Shown here: piece after piece, positions 26,243 to 34,499 of the stretch
Layout: every line of letters starts with the position of its first letter
How positions within the stretch are numbered: position 1 is the stretch's first letter
NCBI GenBank assembly: GCA_040391605.1
Contig: JBEBXK010000014.1
Span: forward strand, 1-64,000
Direction: 5' to 3'
DNA length: 64,000 nt
Source: Vulgatibacter incomptus_A
GTDB taxonomy: Bacteria; Myxococcota; Myxococcia; Myxococcales; Vulgatibacteraceae
Translations under genes and position numbers: made by a program
The notes under the pieces: model-generated
Told to the model about the DNA's origin: nothing
Databases searched by the model: none
Seen by the model: the letters and a program-made list of their open reading frames with translations, nothing else

Positions 26243-28000
26243 TCAGAAGCTCCAGGTCAGTCCACCGAGGAATGACTCGTGGACGCTGCCCTGCTCCAGG
26301 TCGAGGCTGACGAGCGCGTGACCCTCCGCTGCGACGCCGTCGAAGAGCTCCACCGAGACCACCGGCATCCGGGCGGTGCCCAGCCGCAGGGCGGAGCCCA
26401 GCTCGACGACGGTGGTCCCGGGACGGAAGCGCCCCGTCGTCCGGCGCTCGTCTTCGTCCCACCGATCGCCCACCGAGGCGCCGGCGGCGAGCGAGACTTT
26501 CTCGCCGAAGCGCAGGATCCACCCGGCCTGGATGGAGCCCAGCCATCGCTCGAAGCCCTGGCTCGGCTCGGAGAGGGCGAGGGCGGTCCGAAGCGATCCG
26601 CCCGCTACCACGCTATGGTCGGCGCCGAGGTAGAGGCGGGTGAGGGCGCCCGCTGCAGGGAAGGCGAAGACGTCGCGCCTCTCGGCTCCCCACTCAGACT
26701 CGGTGTGAAGGATCAGCTCTACATGGCCGGGGCTGCCCAGACGCCAGGCCACCCCGAGGTAGAGCGGCGAGAGCTGCACGCGATCCGAGACGCCGACCCG
26801 CAGATCCACGAAGCCGCCGAGCTCGGCGTCGGCCGCGCCGGTATAGCGCGCCCCTGAGATCACCCGGCCCATGGCGGCCTGCAGCGCCCACGCTCCAGCC
26901 GCGAGGGTCGAGGCCTCCACGTGGGCGGCGCCCTTCGAGGCCAGCGCGCCGCCGCCCACCCTCGCGAGCTCCCCTTCAGAGACGGCGAGGCGTGCGCCCT
27001 GGTCCAAATGAAGCTCCCGCGCCCAGCTCCCGTCGGCTCCTTGGCGACGCAGCAGATAGCGTCCGGGGGGGAGGGCGGCGACGATCCGCCCGGGGCCTGC
27101 CGCCGTCTCGAGGACCAGCAGGCCGCTGTCGAGGCGGAGCAGTTGGAGCGGCCCCTCCTGCTGCTCGATGGCGAGCTGGTTCGGGCTCCTCGCGATCCGC
27201 GCGAGGATGAGATCCCGTCTGCCGCGGAGGTTGAACTCGAAGCTCGGCCGCTGCGTGCGCCCGGCGAGGAGCGCGCTGTCCCGGATGGTCAGCGGCCTCG
27301 CGTAGTCGAAGGCGTCGTGGAGGCCGATCTCCCCGTCGCCCGAGCGATCGGCGGCGCCGCGCAGCGCGGCTACCAGGTGGTGGGTGAAGAACGAGCCGCT
27401 GATCACCTCGGATTCGTGGGCGTCGTCCAGGCCGGAGCTCGCGGCGAGGAGGGCAGAGCCTTCGCTCCCCAACACGAAGGGGACCTCCACCGAGAATTCC
27501 TCCGCTGGCCGCAGGCCCTTGGCTCCGGTCCACGCGCCGCCGCTGCAGGCGTCTACGATCCCGAGGCGGACCTTGGCGGCCGGGTCGGAGAGCCGCGCCT
27601 TCAGAGCCGAGAGGGAGATGGGCGCTCCTCCGGAGTAGAGGGCGTCGCCGTCCCCGTGGCCGGAGAAGTAGAAGACGAGCAGGGTCTCGCCAGGGGCGGC
27701 GCGGAGCTGATCGAGGCGGCGATCGAGGGCGGTGAGGATCGCCTCTGGCGTGCCGTCGCGGAAGACCTCGATGTCGGCGGGAGCGAAGTCTGCGACATCC
27801 AGCAGCGCTTGGGCGACGCTCTCAGCGTCGAGGTAGGCGTAGCGAAGGGCCGGGCGCCCGGGGACGGCGGCGTTGGCGCCGACGATCACCGCCACGCGTC
27901 TCGCCGCGAGGGCGTCGGTTGCAAGCAGCCAGAGCGAGAGCCCCAGGAGGATCCCGGCGGCGCGCGTCCCGAGCCAGCCGGCCAGCCCTTGGCGGCTCAT
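26243..28000 (-). CDS. Caspase-fold (C14) protein with predicted outer-membrane barrel
   Basis: A 585-residue protein with a signal sequence (about 12-32), a caspase/metacaspase domain (about 34-250) and a C-terminal half rich in alternating beta strands that ends in Phe, as outer-membrane barrels do. The catalytic dyad is visible: His115 in YFSGHGDG and Cys152 in VDACSGG. By inference the protease domain would face the periplasm, tethered to the outer membrane. ATG 28000 overlaps the stop of the anti-sigma-like gene (ATGA), giving a three-gene operon with an ECF sigma factor. The barrel call comes from pattern alone. Confidence 0.72.
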   Translation of the reverse strand: MSRQGLAGWLGTRAAGILLGLSLWLLATDALAARRVAVIVGANAAVPGRPALRYAYLDAESVAQALLDVADFAPADIEVFRDGTPEAILTALDRRLDQLRAAPGETLLVFYFSGHGDGDALYSGGAPISLSALKARLSDPAAKVRLGIVDACSGGAWTGAKGLRPAEEFSVEVPFVLGSEGSALLAASSGLDDAHESEVISGSFFTHHLVAALRGAADRSGDGEIGLHDAFDYARPLTIRDSALLAGRTQRPSFEFNLRGRRDLILARIARSPNQLAIEQQEGPLQLLRLDSGLLVLETAAGPGRIVAALPPGRYLLRRQGADGSWARELHLDQGARLAVSEGELARVGGGALASKGAAHVEASTLAAGAWALQAAMGRVISGARYTGAADAELGGFVDLRVGVSDRVQLSPLYLGVAWRLGSPGHVELILHTESEWGAERRDVFAFPAAGALTRLYLGADHSVVAGGSLRTALALSEPSQGFERWLGSIQAGWILRFGEKVSLAAGASVGDRWDEDERRTTGRFRPGTTVVELGSALRLGTARMPVVSVELFDGVAAEGHALVSLDLEQGSVHESFLGGLTWSF

Positions 28001-28665
28001 GGCGAGCGTACCTTGGGGAGCTTCAGCTCCTTGCGCCACGCCGCGCGCTCGAGGGGCGTCGGCGCGGGATCCAACGCGACGAGAAGCTGCTCCGCTTCGG
28101 ATGCGTCGTCCACCTCCCAGGCGCCGGGGACCACGAACTCCGCCTCATCCCCCACCTCTCCCTGAAAGAGCGAGGTCCAATGATCCGAGCCCTCCGCGCG
28201 GGTGGCGACCATGAGGTGTCGAAATCCTGCGGGAGAGACGCGGATCCTGATCCGGTCGCCGGGCTCCACGGCGGAGACGCCATCCCAGAGCGAGAGGCTC
28301 TCGCCGCGCAGCAGATAGATCGCGACGGAGGGGCCGCCTTTGCTGGCCACCAGCGGCAGCGGCAGCGGCGCGTCGGCGGGAGGGTCGGGCGGCGCTGACG
28401 ACTGGATCCAGATCAGCAGCGAGGCGGTGGCGGCGGCGGGGACGCCGACCATCCCGAGCCATCGGAGCCAGGCGGGAGCGCGGATGTGGCTCACGCGGGC
28501 TTCGACTGGAGACGGCATGCGCAGCGGCGGGAGCGCGACGTTCGAGCGCAAGCGCTCCAGATGCGCGCGGCAGCCCTCGCAATGCTCGGCGTGGCGGATC
28601 ACCTCGGGCATCGCCTCGCCGAGCGCGCTGCGATCCAGATCGCGGAAGGAGGGATGTCCGCTCAC
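27997..28665 (-). CDS. Membrane anti-sigma-like protein
   Basis: A 222-residue protein with HAEHCEGCRAHLERL near residue 26, resembling the zinc-binding HxxxCxxC of anti-sigma factors, one membrane helix (about 67-87, WLRWLGMVGVPAAATASLLI) and a C-terminal ~130-residue domain outside the membrane that is beta-rich (VAIYLLRGESLSLWDG). Its ATG overlaps the sigma gene stop (ATGA) and its stop overlaps the caspase start. By family knowledge it should hold the ECF factor inactive until a signal arrives from the envelope. Confidence 0.7.
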   Translation of the reverse strand: MSGHPSFRDLDRSALGEAMPEVIRHAEHCEGCRAHLERLRSNVALPPLRMPSPVEARVSHIRAPAWLRWLGMVGVPAAATASLLIWIQSSAPPDPPADAPLPLPLVASKGGPSVAIYLLRGESLSLWDGVSAVEPGDRIRIRVSPAGFRHLMVATRAEGSDHWTSLFQGEVGDEAEFVVPGAWEVDDASEAEQLLVALDPAPTPLERAAWRKELKLPKVRSP

Positions 28666-29135
28666 GGCCGCACCGCCTGTTCGAAGCGCCTGTCGAAGCG
28701 ATCCAGGAGCCGGCGGACGCTGCGCTCGGACGATCCCAGGATCTCGGCGACCTCCCGCTGCCCCATGCGATCGAAGCGGTGGAGGATCGCCGCCTCGAGC
28801 TCGGCCGCAGGGATTCGATCGGCGAGGCGCTCCAGCTCCCGCCTGGCGTCGAGGGCGTCGTCGGGTCCAGCCACGTCCGGCACCGGCGGCGGCGCATGGA
28901 TCGCGCTCCGCCTACGCTGGCGGAGCCGATCCACCGCCAGCCGCGTGCTGGTCCGGTACATCCAAGAGGTCAGCGTCCGCGGATCGCGATCCGAGATCCC
29001 GCTCTGCCAGAGGCGGATGAACGTCTCCTGCGCCAGATCCTGGGCCTCGTCCCGATCCGCGAGCATGCGGGCGCACTTCTCCCGGATCATCGGAAAATAC
29101 CTCCGGTAGGCCTCATCGAAGGACTGACCAGCCAC
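28662..29135 (-). CDS. ECF-type RNA polymerase sigma factor
   Basis: A 157-residue sigma factor with only regions 2 and 4: DRDEAQDLAQETFIRLW (region 2.1-2.2), TSWMYRTSTRLAVDRLRQRRR (2.4) and the helix-turn-helix GQREVAEILGSSERSVRRLLDRF (4.2). It should direct polymerase to a small regulon, likely including its own operon. Tight overlap with the anti-sigma-like and caspase genes implies co-regulation. The ATG at 29135 gives MAGQSFDEAYRRYFP. Confidence 0.88.
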   Translation of the reverse strand: MAGQSFDEAYRRYFPMIREKCARMLADRDEAQDLAQETFIRLWQSGISDRDPRTLTSWMYRTSTRLAVDRLRQRRRSAIHAPPPVPDVAGPDDALDARRELERLADRIPAAELEAAILHRFDRMGQREVAEILGSSERSVRRLLDRFDRRFEQAVRP

Positions 29136-29228
29136 GACGCTCCGTTCGCACGTGCCCCGACCGCGAGAGAAGACGTCGGAGGCCGCCGAATCCGGCCAGC
29201 CTACCGCAAGTGATCCCGAAGGGCTCGG

Positions 29229-29435
29229 TTACGCCATGCCCCAGCGGACCTTCCCGCTGGAGAGCAGGGCGCCGACACGGGCGAGCTCATGGAGGCGAAT
29301 GCGCTCGGCTTCGTGCTGGAACGAGGCCTTGCAGCTCTCGCAGCAGAAGAAATACTTGCGCTTCTTGTACTCCACGCTGATGGCGCCATGGCTGCCGGCG
29401 TCTACCTTTCTTCCGCAGACTGGATCGTAGAGCAT
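29229..29435 (-). CDS. YHS-domain small protein
   Basis: A 68-residue protein built around a YHS domain, a putative metal-binding module also found in copper and heavy-metal proteins. Visible motifs are YDPVCGRKVDAG at the N-terminus and YFFCCESCKASF near residue 28. The ATG at 29435 is preceded by GAGGGGGCGGCG. Longer in-frame starts upstream lack support. It lies 93 bases upstream of the sigma gene on the same strand; a functional link is not evident. Confidence 0.7.
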   Translation of the reverse strand: MLYDPVCGRKVDAGSHGAISVEYKKRKYFFCCESCKASFQHEAERIRLHELARVGALLSSGKVRWGMA

Positions 29436-29766
29436 CGCCGCCCCCTCGCGTCGCTCGTGCTGCCGCCCGTGCTGAAGATCCCAGGTCCCCGGAGCCGGCG
29501 CCCATCCCTGACTTCGTCCCATCGCCGCCTCCGGGGCCCAAGGAAGCCGCGACCGCCTTCGGTCGCGACCTTCCCCCACCGCCGCTGCTCGTTGCTCCCG
29601 CCAAGACGTCACTGCAACCCTGACGCCAACGCGAAAACGGGCGGCAGAGGGTCGCAGGCCCGCGATCCATGGCGCCGCTCTTTCCCGATTACGTCCTCCG
29701 CCACGAAAGGGTCTTTCCCTTCTACAGACCCGGCCGTGGCCCCGCGGGAGAGTCCCCGTCGATGGA
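29436..29766. other. 331-base intergenic region with a strong hairpin
   Basis: No gene is supported. CGCGACCG-CCTT-CGGTCGCG around 29548-29567, flanked by GGAAG and CTTCC, forms a stable stem-loop upstream of the YHS gene. Neither strand has a clear T-run after it, so it is either a weak terminator of the cupin gene or a leader structure. Confidence 0.4.
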
Positions 29767-30150
29767 TCAATTCTCTCCGTGTCGATCGTAGCCGTGGCTG
29801 CCGAGCTCCGCGCCGGCGTAGGCGCTGGGTCGCTCCTCCGCAGGGAAGGCCGGTGGGCCGTAGACGTTGAAGAGCGTCGCAGAGCGGCGGCCTACCACCC
29901 TGATCGAGTAGGGGGTGAGGGCCGGGATCACCGCACCTTCACCGGCCCGAAGCTCCCGGCTGTCGTCGCCGATCTTCAGCTCGATCCTCCCTTCGACCAT
30001 GTAGAGGATCTGGTCGCTGGTGGTGTTGCCCTCGTCGTTGTTCGAGATCCCGCTCGGAGGCAGGGTCATCATGGTCAGCTGCGTCCGATCGGTGGTCCGC
30101 AAGACCTTGAAGCGCTCGCCCTTCTCCTCATGCACGTCGAAATGGATCAT
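29767..30150 (-). CDS. Cupin-domain protein
   Basis: A 127-residue single-domain cupin: YMVEGRIELKIGDDSRELRAGEGAVIPALTPYSIRVVG (shown here only as the core region, residues ~58-95) contains the two beta-barrel cupin motifs. The metal ligands are not all clear, since the usual HxH of motif 1 is replaced by a region around SDQILYMVEG. Function unknown; such proteins are often small-molecule binding or isomerase-like. ATG 30150 is favoured over 30198 by similarity in length to stand-alone cupins; the choice is uncertain. Confidence 0.65.
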   Translation of the reverse strand: MIHFDVHEEKGERFKVLRTTDRTQLTMMTLPPSGISNNDEGNTTSDQILYMVEGRIELKIGDDSRELRAGEGAVIPALTPYSIRVVGRRSATLFNVYGPPAFPAEERPSAYAGAELGSHGYDRHGEN

Positions 30151-30332
30151 CTGCGCTGCCCCCCTGGCCCTCGTCGCCGACGGCCGATCTTCATGCACCG
30201 TCGAGTCCGCGGGATCCTCTTGCCTGTGCAGAAGCTAGCCACTTCGCGCGGCGCCCGCCTAGCTGCCCACCCTGGTGGGGGATGGCGCGAGGATTCGCCT
30301 GCCGGGCGCAATCTTGGAGAGCGGCCCGAGGA

Positions 30333-31076
30333 TCAGAGACGGAAGCCGAGGCCGACGCTCAGGGCGAGATCCTGCACGTAGCCCCGATGGATGCGGAGCA
30401 GCTCGAGGCGGCCAGTGAGGCCTGCGCCGCTCTCCGCCAGGGCCCCGAAGGCGAGGCCGGCCCCGTAGGCGGCGCCCCATTGGAGCTCGGAGACGGCATC
30501 TTCGGAGGATGGGCTGGCGCGACCCCTGCCCACCGGATCGGCGATGTCGTAGCGCACCGACGAGAGGGTGGCCGCCGGCCCGGCAGAGACAAAGGGGATC
30601 AGCCGGAAGCCCTGGGAGGGCTCGCCGAGCCTCCATCCCAGGCGGCCGACGAGGCGAAAGGAATCCAGGCGTCGAGAGACGATCACCGCAGCCGTACCCT
30701 GCTCCTCCGAGCTTTGGGTCCAGCTCAGCTCCGGCTGGAAGCGCAGCGGAAGCGAGCCGAGGCCTAGCTGCCGGCTCATATCCCAGCCCAGCCGCAAGCC
30801 CCAGCCTGAATCCCTGGTGTAGCTGCTCCCCTGGGGATCGTCCTGGAAGACGAGGGCGAGGATGGCCTCGAGGGAGAGACCGGCGCCGGACGCGGCGCGA
30901 TCGCGCGGCTCCTCCCGGCGGCTGGTCTCCGCGTGGATCTGCCTCCCGTAAGGCTGGCCTCCCGGCGCGGCGGCGAAGGAGGAGACCCTCCCTTCGTTGG
31001 AGGGTGAGCCGAGGGCGAGGCCCGTGGAGGGGAGCGAGAGGATCGCCAGGAGAAGGTAGAGGCTCTTGTGATTCAT
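30333..31076 (-). CDS. Predicted outer-membrane beta-barrel protein
   Basis: A 247-residue exported protein: signal peptide (about 1-22, ending GLALG), a charged linker, then alternating strands (GWGLRLGWDMSRQLGL, FRLVGRLGWRLGEP, GAAYGAGLAFGALAE) and a terminal strand LALSVGLGFRL. No family is recognised. Its ATG overlaps the stop of the upstream lipoprotein gene (ATGA), so the two are co-translated and probably work together at the outer membrane. Confidence 0.6.
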   Translation of the reverse strand: MNHKSLYLLLAILSLPSTGLALGSPSNEGRVSSFAAAPGGQPYGRQIHAETSRREEPRDRAASGAGLSLEAILALVFQDDPQGSSYTRDSGWGLRLGWDMSRQLGLGSLPLRFQPELSWTQSSEEQGTAAVIVSRRLDSFRLVGRLGWRLGEPSQGFRLIPFVSAGPAATLSSVRYDIADPVGRGRASPSSEDAVSELQWGAAYGAGLAFGALAESGAGLTGRLELLRIHRGYVQDLALSVGLGFRL

Positions 31077-32314
31077 CTGCAGTCACCGCCAGGCGCGACG
31101 CCGTCGCAGCGGGGATCCAGCGCAGCCGGATCGAGGGCGAAGCGATCGCCGAGCACCTTGCAGAGGGCGTGCGCGGTGGGCTCGTCCTTGGCTCCAATGA
31201 CGATGGCCTGGGCGATGGAGTCGAAGCTCCCAAACGTCCGCCCCCTGCGATCCGTCGCCGCCAGATGCGCCAAGCTGGCCTTCCCGGTGGAGCGGTACGA
31301 GGCGAGGAGCGCCTCGATCACCCGATCGAGATCGGTGCCCGGCTCCAACCCTGCGTGATAGAGGGCCGAGGCCCACATCGTGCCGAGCTCGTAGCGGCGG
31401 CTTCCCCAATAGCGCGCCCATTGGTAGGGCCTGGTCCGGGCCTGTTCGATCTCCGCCTCCCACGCGGCGGAGGAGTAGCAGTGGCGGCTGCCATTGAACT
31501 CGAGATCGCGCCTGTCGCCCACCGGCTCGATGGAGCGGTTGATGAAGCGGAGATCGCCGGTGACGCCCAGCGCCCAGATGTCTGCGAAGCCCTCCTCGAC
31601 GCTGCCCATCATCAGGCTGCCGTGGGGATCGGAGCAGCCCGGATCGTCGCACCAGCGCTGGAGGACATCGGGGAACCAGGCGCCGTTCAGGACCTCGGCG
31701 TTGAAGATCGCGTGGCCGTATTCGTGGGCGATCACCCCCTGGTTCATGGACAGCGGGATCCCCTGGAGGTCCTTGTGAGGAAAGAGCAGAAAGGATCGGA
31801 GCATCGGAAACCAGGCGGCGTTGTCCGCGAGCTGGCCCTCGGCAGGATCCTCCGTCAAGGCGGGGAAGTAGTAGAAGGGCGTGGACCGGAGCTTCTCTGC
31901 TCCGAGGCCTCGCGCCAGGGCGTAGGCCCGTGCCTTCTCGAAGTGGTAGTAGGCCGTGGCGAGGCTGAGCGAGTGGAAGTCCGAGGGGTAGAGGACGCCG
32001 TCCTGCTCTACGAATTGGGCCTCTACCGGCGCGCCGGGCTCCGAGAGGACCGCCGCGCGGAAGGCGGCTTCGCTCATGCCGTCATAGAGGCGGCGCGAGT
32101 CGAGTCGGATCACCGCGGAGCCGATGGGCGTCGCCGCCTCGCCCCGGAGCGCAGGTACGTCCTCGAGGGTGCGGACCTCCACCACCCGGAGATCGTAGAG
32201 GCCGGTGCCCGGGTCGAGATCGAGGACCGCCATCTGCAGCGGCCCTGCCTCCGGCGCACAGCCGAGGAGGAGGAGGAGCGCCGCCAGCGGCGGGAGGAAA
32301 AGCTTGCGTCGCAC
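31073..32314 (-). CDS. Lipoprotein with metalloprotease-like HEXXH motif
   Basis: A 413-residue protein with a lipoprotein signal (LLLLLGCAP, lipobox Cys at about 19). VIAHEYGHAIFN carries the HExxH zinc motif, and a downstream GSVEEGFADIWALG supplies a plausible third ligand Glu, as in gluzincin-type peptidases. Several Cys residues (WCDDPGCSD, RHCYSS, DPRCDG) suggest disulfides. The GTG start at 32314 gives a proper lipoprotein signal; a longer in-frame extension overlapping aspS is not credible. Substrate unknown. Confidence 0.65.
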   Translation of the reverse strand: MRRKLFLPPLAALLLLLGCAPEAGPLQMAVLDLDPGTGLYDLRVVEVRTLEDVPALRGEAATPIGSAVIRLDSRRLYDGMSEAAFRAAVLSEPGAPVEAQFVEQDGVLYPSDFHSLSLATAYYHFEKARAYALARGLGAEKLRSTPFYYFPALTEDPAEGQLADNAAWFPMLRSFLLFPHKDLQGIPLSMNQGVIAHEYGHAIFNAEVLNGAWFPDVLQRWCDDPGCSDPHGSLMMGSVEEGFADIWALGVTGDLRFINRSIEPVGDRRDLEFNGSRHCYSSAAWEAEIEQARTRPYQWARYWGSRRYELGTMWASALYHAGLEPGTDLDRVIEALLASYRSTGKASLAHLAATDRRGRTFGSFDSIAQAIVIGAKDEPTAHALCKVLGDRFALDPAALDPRCDGVAPGGDCR

Positions 32315-32405
32315 GGGGCGAGACCCTAGCACGTCTCGGCCATCGCTTGACTTTCGTATGTCCCCCTCCCGAAGATCCGTCGCTCCTACCTCAGAGGTTT
32401 CACCC

Positions 32406-34199
32406 GTGGCCTTCCTCTCCGAACACAAACGCACCCATAGCTGCGGCGAGCTCCGCCCCACCGACGCCGGCCGCGAGGTCGTCCTCTACGGCTGGGTCGA
32501 CGGCAGGCGCGATCACGGCGGCGCCGTCTTCATCGATCTCCGCGATCGCGACGGCATCACCCAGGTGGTCTTCGAGCCCGACGTGGACGCCGTCGCCCAT
32601 GAGCTGGCCGGCGATCTGCGCAGCGAGTACATCATCGGCGTGGTGGGCGAGGTCGCCTCCCGCGGCGGCAACGTGAACCCCAAGCTCCCCACCGGCGCCA
32701 TCGAGGTCAAGGCGACGAAGCTCATGATCTTCAGCCGGGCGAAGACGCCGCCCTTCGTCATCGAAGATGAGCTCGACGCCCACGAGGAGCTGCGCTTCAA
32801 GCATCGCTACCTCGATCTGCGCCGGCCCGCGATCCAGAAGACCTTCCTCACCCGTCACCGGATCAACCAGAGCACCAGGACCTTCCTCGCCGGGCGCGGC
32901 TTCGTGGAGCTCGAGACGCCGGTGATGGGGCGATACACCCCGGGTGGGGCCCGCAACTTCCTGGTGCCGTCGCGGCAGAGCGCCGGCCGCTTTTACGGCC
33001 TGGCGGAGAGCCCGCAGCTCTACAAGCAGCTCTTCATGGTGGGCGGCTTCGACCGTTACTTCCAGATCGTGAAGTGCTTTCGCGACGAGGATCTCCGGGG
33101 CGATCGGCAGCCGGAGTTCACCCAGATCGACGTCGAGATGTCCTTCGTCGAGCAGGAGGACGTGCAGGCCGTCGCAGAGGATCTCTTCTCGGTGATCTTC
33201 GAGGCGGCGCTGGGCGTGAAGATCGCCACGCCCTTCAACCGGATGACCTACGACGACGCGATGGATCGCTTCGGGGTCGACAAGCCCGACACGCGCTTCG
33301 GCCTGGAGCTCCGGGACGTCACCGCCATCGTGCGCGAGGCGGGCGGAGGCGGCGTCCCCTTCTTCGCCGAGGCGATCGCCGCCGGCGGGATCGTGAAGGT
33401 CCTGCGGCTGCCCAAGGGCGGCGGGATGAGCCGCACCGAGATCGACAAGCTCGAGGACGTGGCCAAGAGCTTCGGAGCCACGGGCCTGGCCAGGGCCAAG
33501 ATCGCCGGCGACGGCGGATGGACCCAGTCGCCGCTGACCAAGCTCGTAGACCCCGGCCTGCGGCAGCGGATCAACGACGCCTGCGGCGCCGAGGAGTCCG
33601 ACGTCCTCCTTTTTCAGTTCGGCCGCGCCAAGCAGGTGAACGGCGTGCTGGGGCAGATGCGGGTCCAGCTCGGCAGTCGCCTGGAGCTGGTGCCCGAGGG
33701 GCGGCACGACCTGCTCTGGGTGGTGGACTTTCCCCTCTTCGAGTTCAGCGAGGAGCAGCAGAGCTGGGTCGCGGCGCATCATCCCTTCACCCATCCGAGG
33801 CCCGAGGACGTCCAATATCTGCTCAGCGATCCCGGGCGGGTGCGCTCCCAGGCCTACGACCTGGTCCTGGACGGCAACGAGGTGGGCGGCGGCTCCATCC
33901 GCATCCACGATCCCGAGCTGCAGTCGGCGGTCTTTCGTGCCCTGGGGATCTCCGAGGAGGAGCAGCGGAACAAATTCGGCTTCCTCCTGGACGCCCTCAC
34001 CTACGGCGCCCCGCCTCATGGCGGCATCGCCATCGGCCTCGATCGGCTGGTGATGATCCTCACCGGCGCCGAGTCGATCCGCGACGTGATCCCCTTCCCC
34101 AAGACCCAGAAGGGGACGGATCTGATGACCGGCGCGCCAGGTGACGTCAGCGACGAGCAGCTCCGCGAGCTCTACGTGCGGATCAGCCGTCAGGGATAG
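32406..34199 (+). CDS. aspS: Aspartyl-tRNA synthetase, probably non-discriminating
   Basis: Class II synthetase charging tRNA with aspartate. The 597 residues have the bacterial layout: N-terminal OB fold, catalytic core with FKHRYLDLRRPAIQ (motif 1 region), FRDEDLRGDRQPEFTQIDVEMSF (motif 2, split) and GLDRLVMILTG (motif 3), with an inserted GAD domain. In the anticodon domain the sequence is RRDHGG, with His where discriminating enzymes have Leu; this is typical of AspRS that also charges tRNA-Asn. No asnS is in the window. GTG 32406 has GAGG upstream, and TTGACT at 32347 is a possible -35. Confidence 0.92.
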   Translation: MAFLSEHKRTHSCGELRPTDAGREVVLYGWVDGRRDHGGAVFIDLRDRDGITQVVFEPDVDAVAHELAGDLRSEYIIGVVGEVASRGGNVNPKLPTGAIEVKATKLMIFSRAKTPPFVIEDELDAHEELRFKHRYLDLRRPAIQKTFLTRHRINQSTRTFLAGRGFVELETPVMGRYTPGGARNFLVPSRQSAGRFYGLAESPQLYKQLFMVGGFDRYFQIVKCFRDEDLRGDRQPEFTQIDVEMSFVEQEDVQAVAEDLFSVIFEAALGVKIATPFNRMTYDDAMDRFGVDKPDTRFGLELRDVTAIVREAGGGGVPFFAEAIAAGGIVKVLRLPKGGGMSRTEIDKLEDVAKSFGATGLARAKIAGDGGWTQSPLTKLVDPGLRQRINDACGAEESDVLLFQFGRAKQVNGVLGQMRVQLGSRLELVPEGRHDLLWVVDFPLFEFSEEQQSWVAAHHPFTHPRPEDVQYLLSDPGRVRSQAYDLVLDGNEVGGGSIRIHDPELQSAVFRALGISEEEQRNKFGFLLDALTYGAPPHGGIAIGLDRLVMILTGAESIRDVIPFPKTQKGTDLMTGAPGDVSDEQLRELYVRISRQG

Positions 34200-34283
34200 G
34201 ACCTCTTCCGCCCGGAAGTGTTGGGAGTGAGACGCTCGTACACAGCTCCCTCGGAGCCTCATCGGATCGTGCATATTCTGCGG

Positions 34284-34350
34284 GAGAGCGAGCGCCGATC
34301 GACTCCTTCGCGCGTAGCGTGAGCGAGTCAATCGCTCCCGCTCTTTCGTA
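34284..34350 (+). terminator. Imperfect hairpin after aspS
   Basis: AGAGCGAGCGCCGATCGACTC-type arm (34284-34305) pairs imperfectly with the arm at 34324-34345 and is followed by CTTTCG. It probably helps end aspS transcription. The rest of the 300-base gap to glpA holds no gene but contains the palindrome at 34403. Confidence 0.45.
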
Positions 34351-34402
34351 GGGGCGATCCGCAACTGCGCTGCGCCCCCGAGAGGGAGCTGGGGTAGGGT
34401 GA

Positions 34403-34455
34403 GAGTTCGTGAAAAAGACTCACGAGCTCTGCGAGTCGGAGGCGAGCGAACGCGC
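34403..34455 (+). repeat. Palindrome GAGTTCGTGA-N7-TCACGAGCTC plus partial intergenic repeat
   Basis: Same palindrome as at 829 and 50207, followed by GCGAGTCGGAGGCGAGCGA, the first part of the 57-bp interspersed repeat. The shared string with 827-875 runs for nearly 50 bases with few changes. The terminator half is missing here. Confidence 0.6.
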
Positions 34456-34499
34456 GAGGAGCCCTTCGCGCCGAGCTCCGTCCTGCGGGAGGCGGCGGC

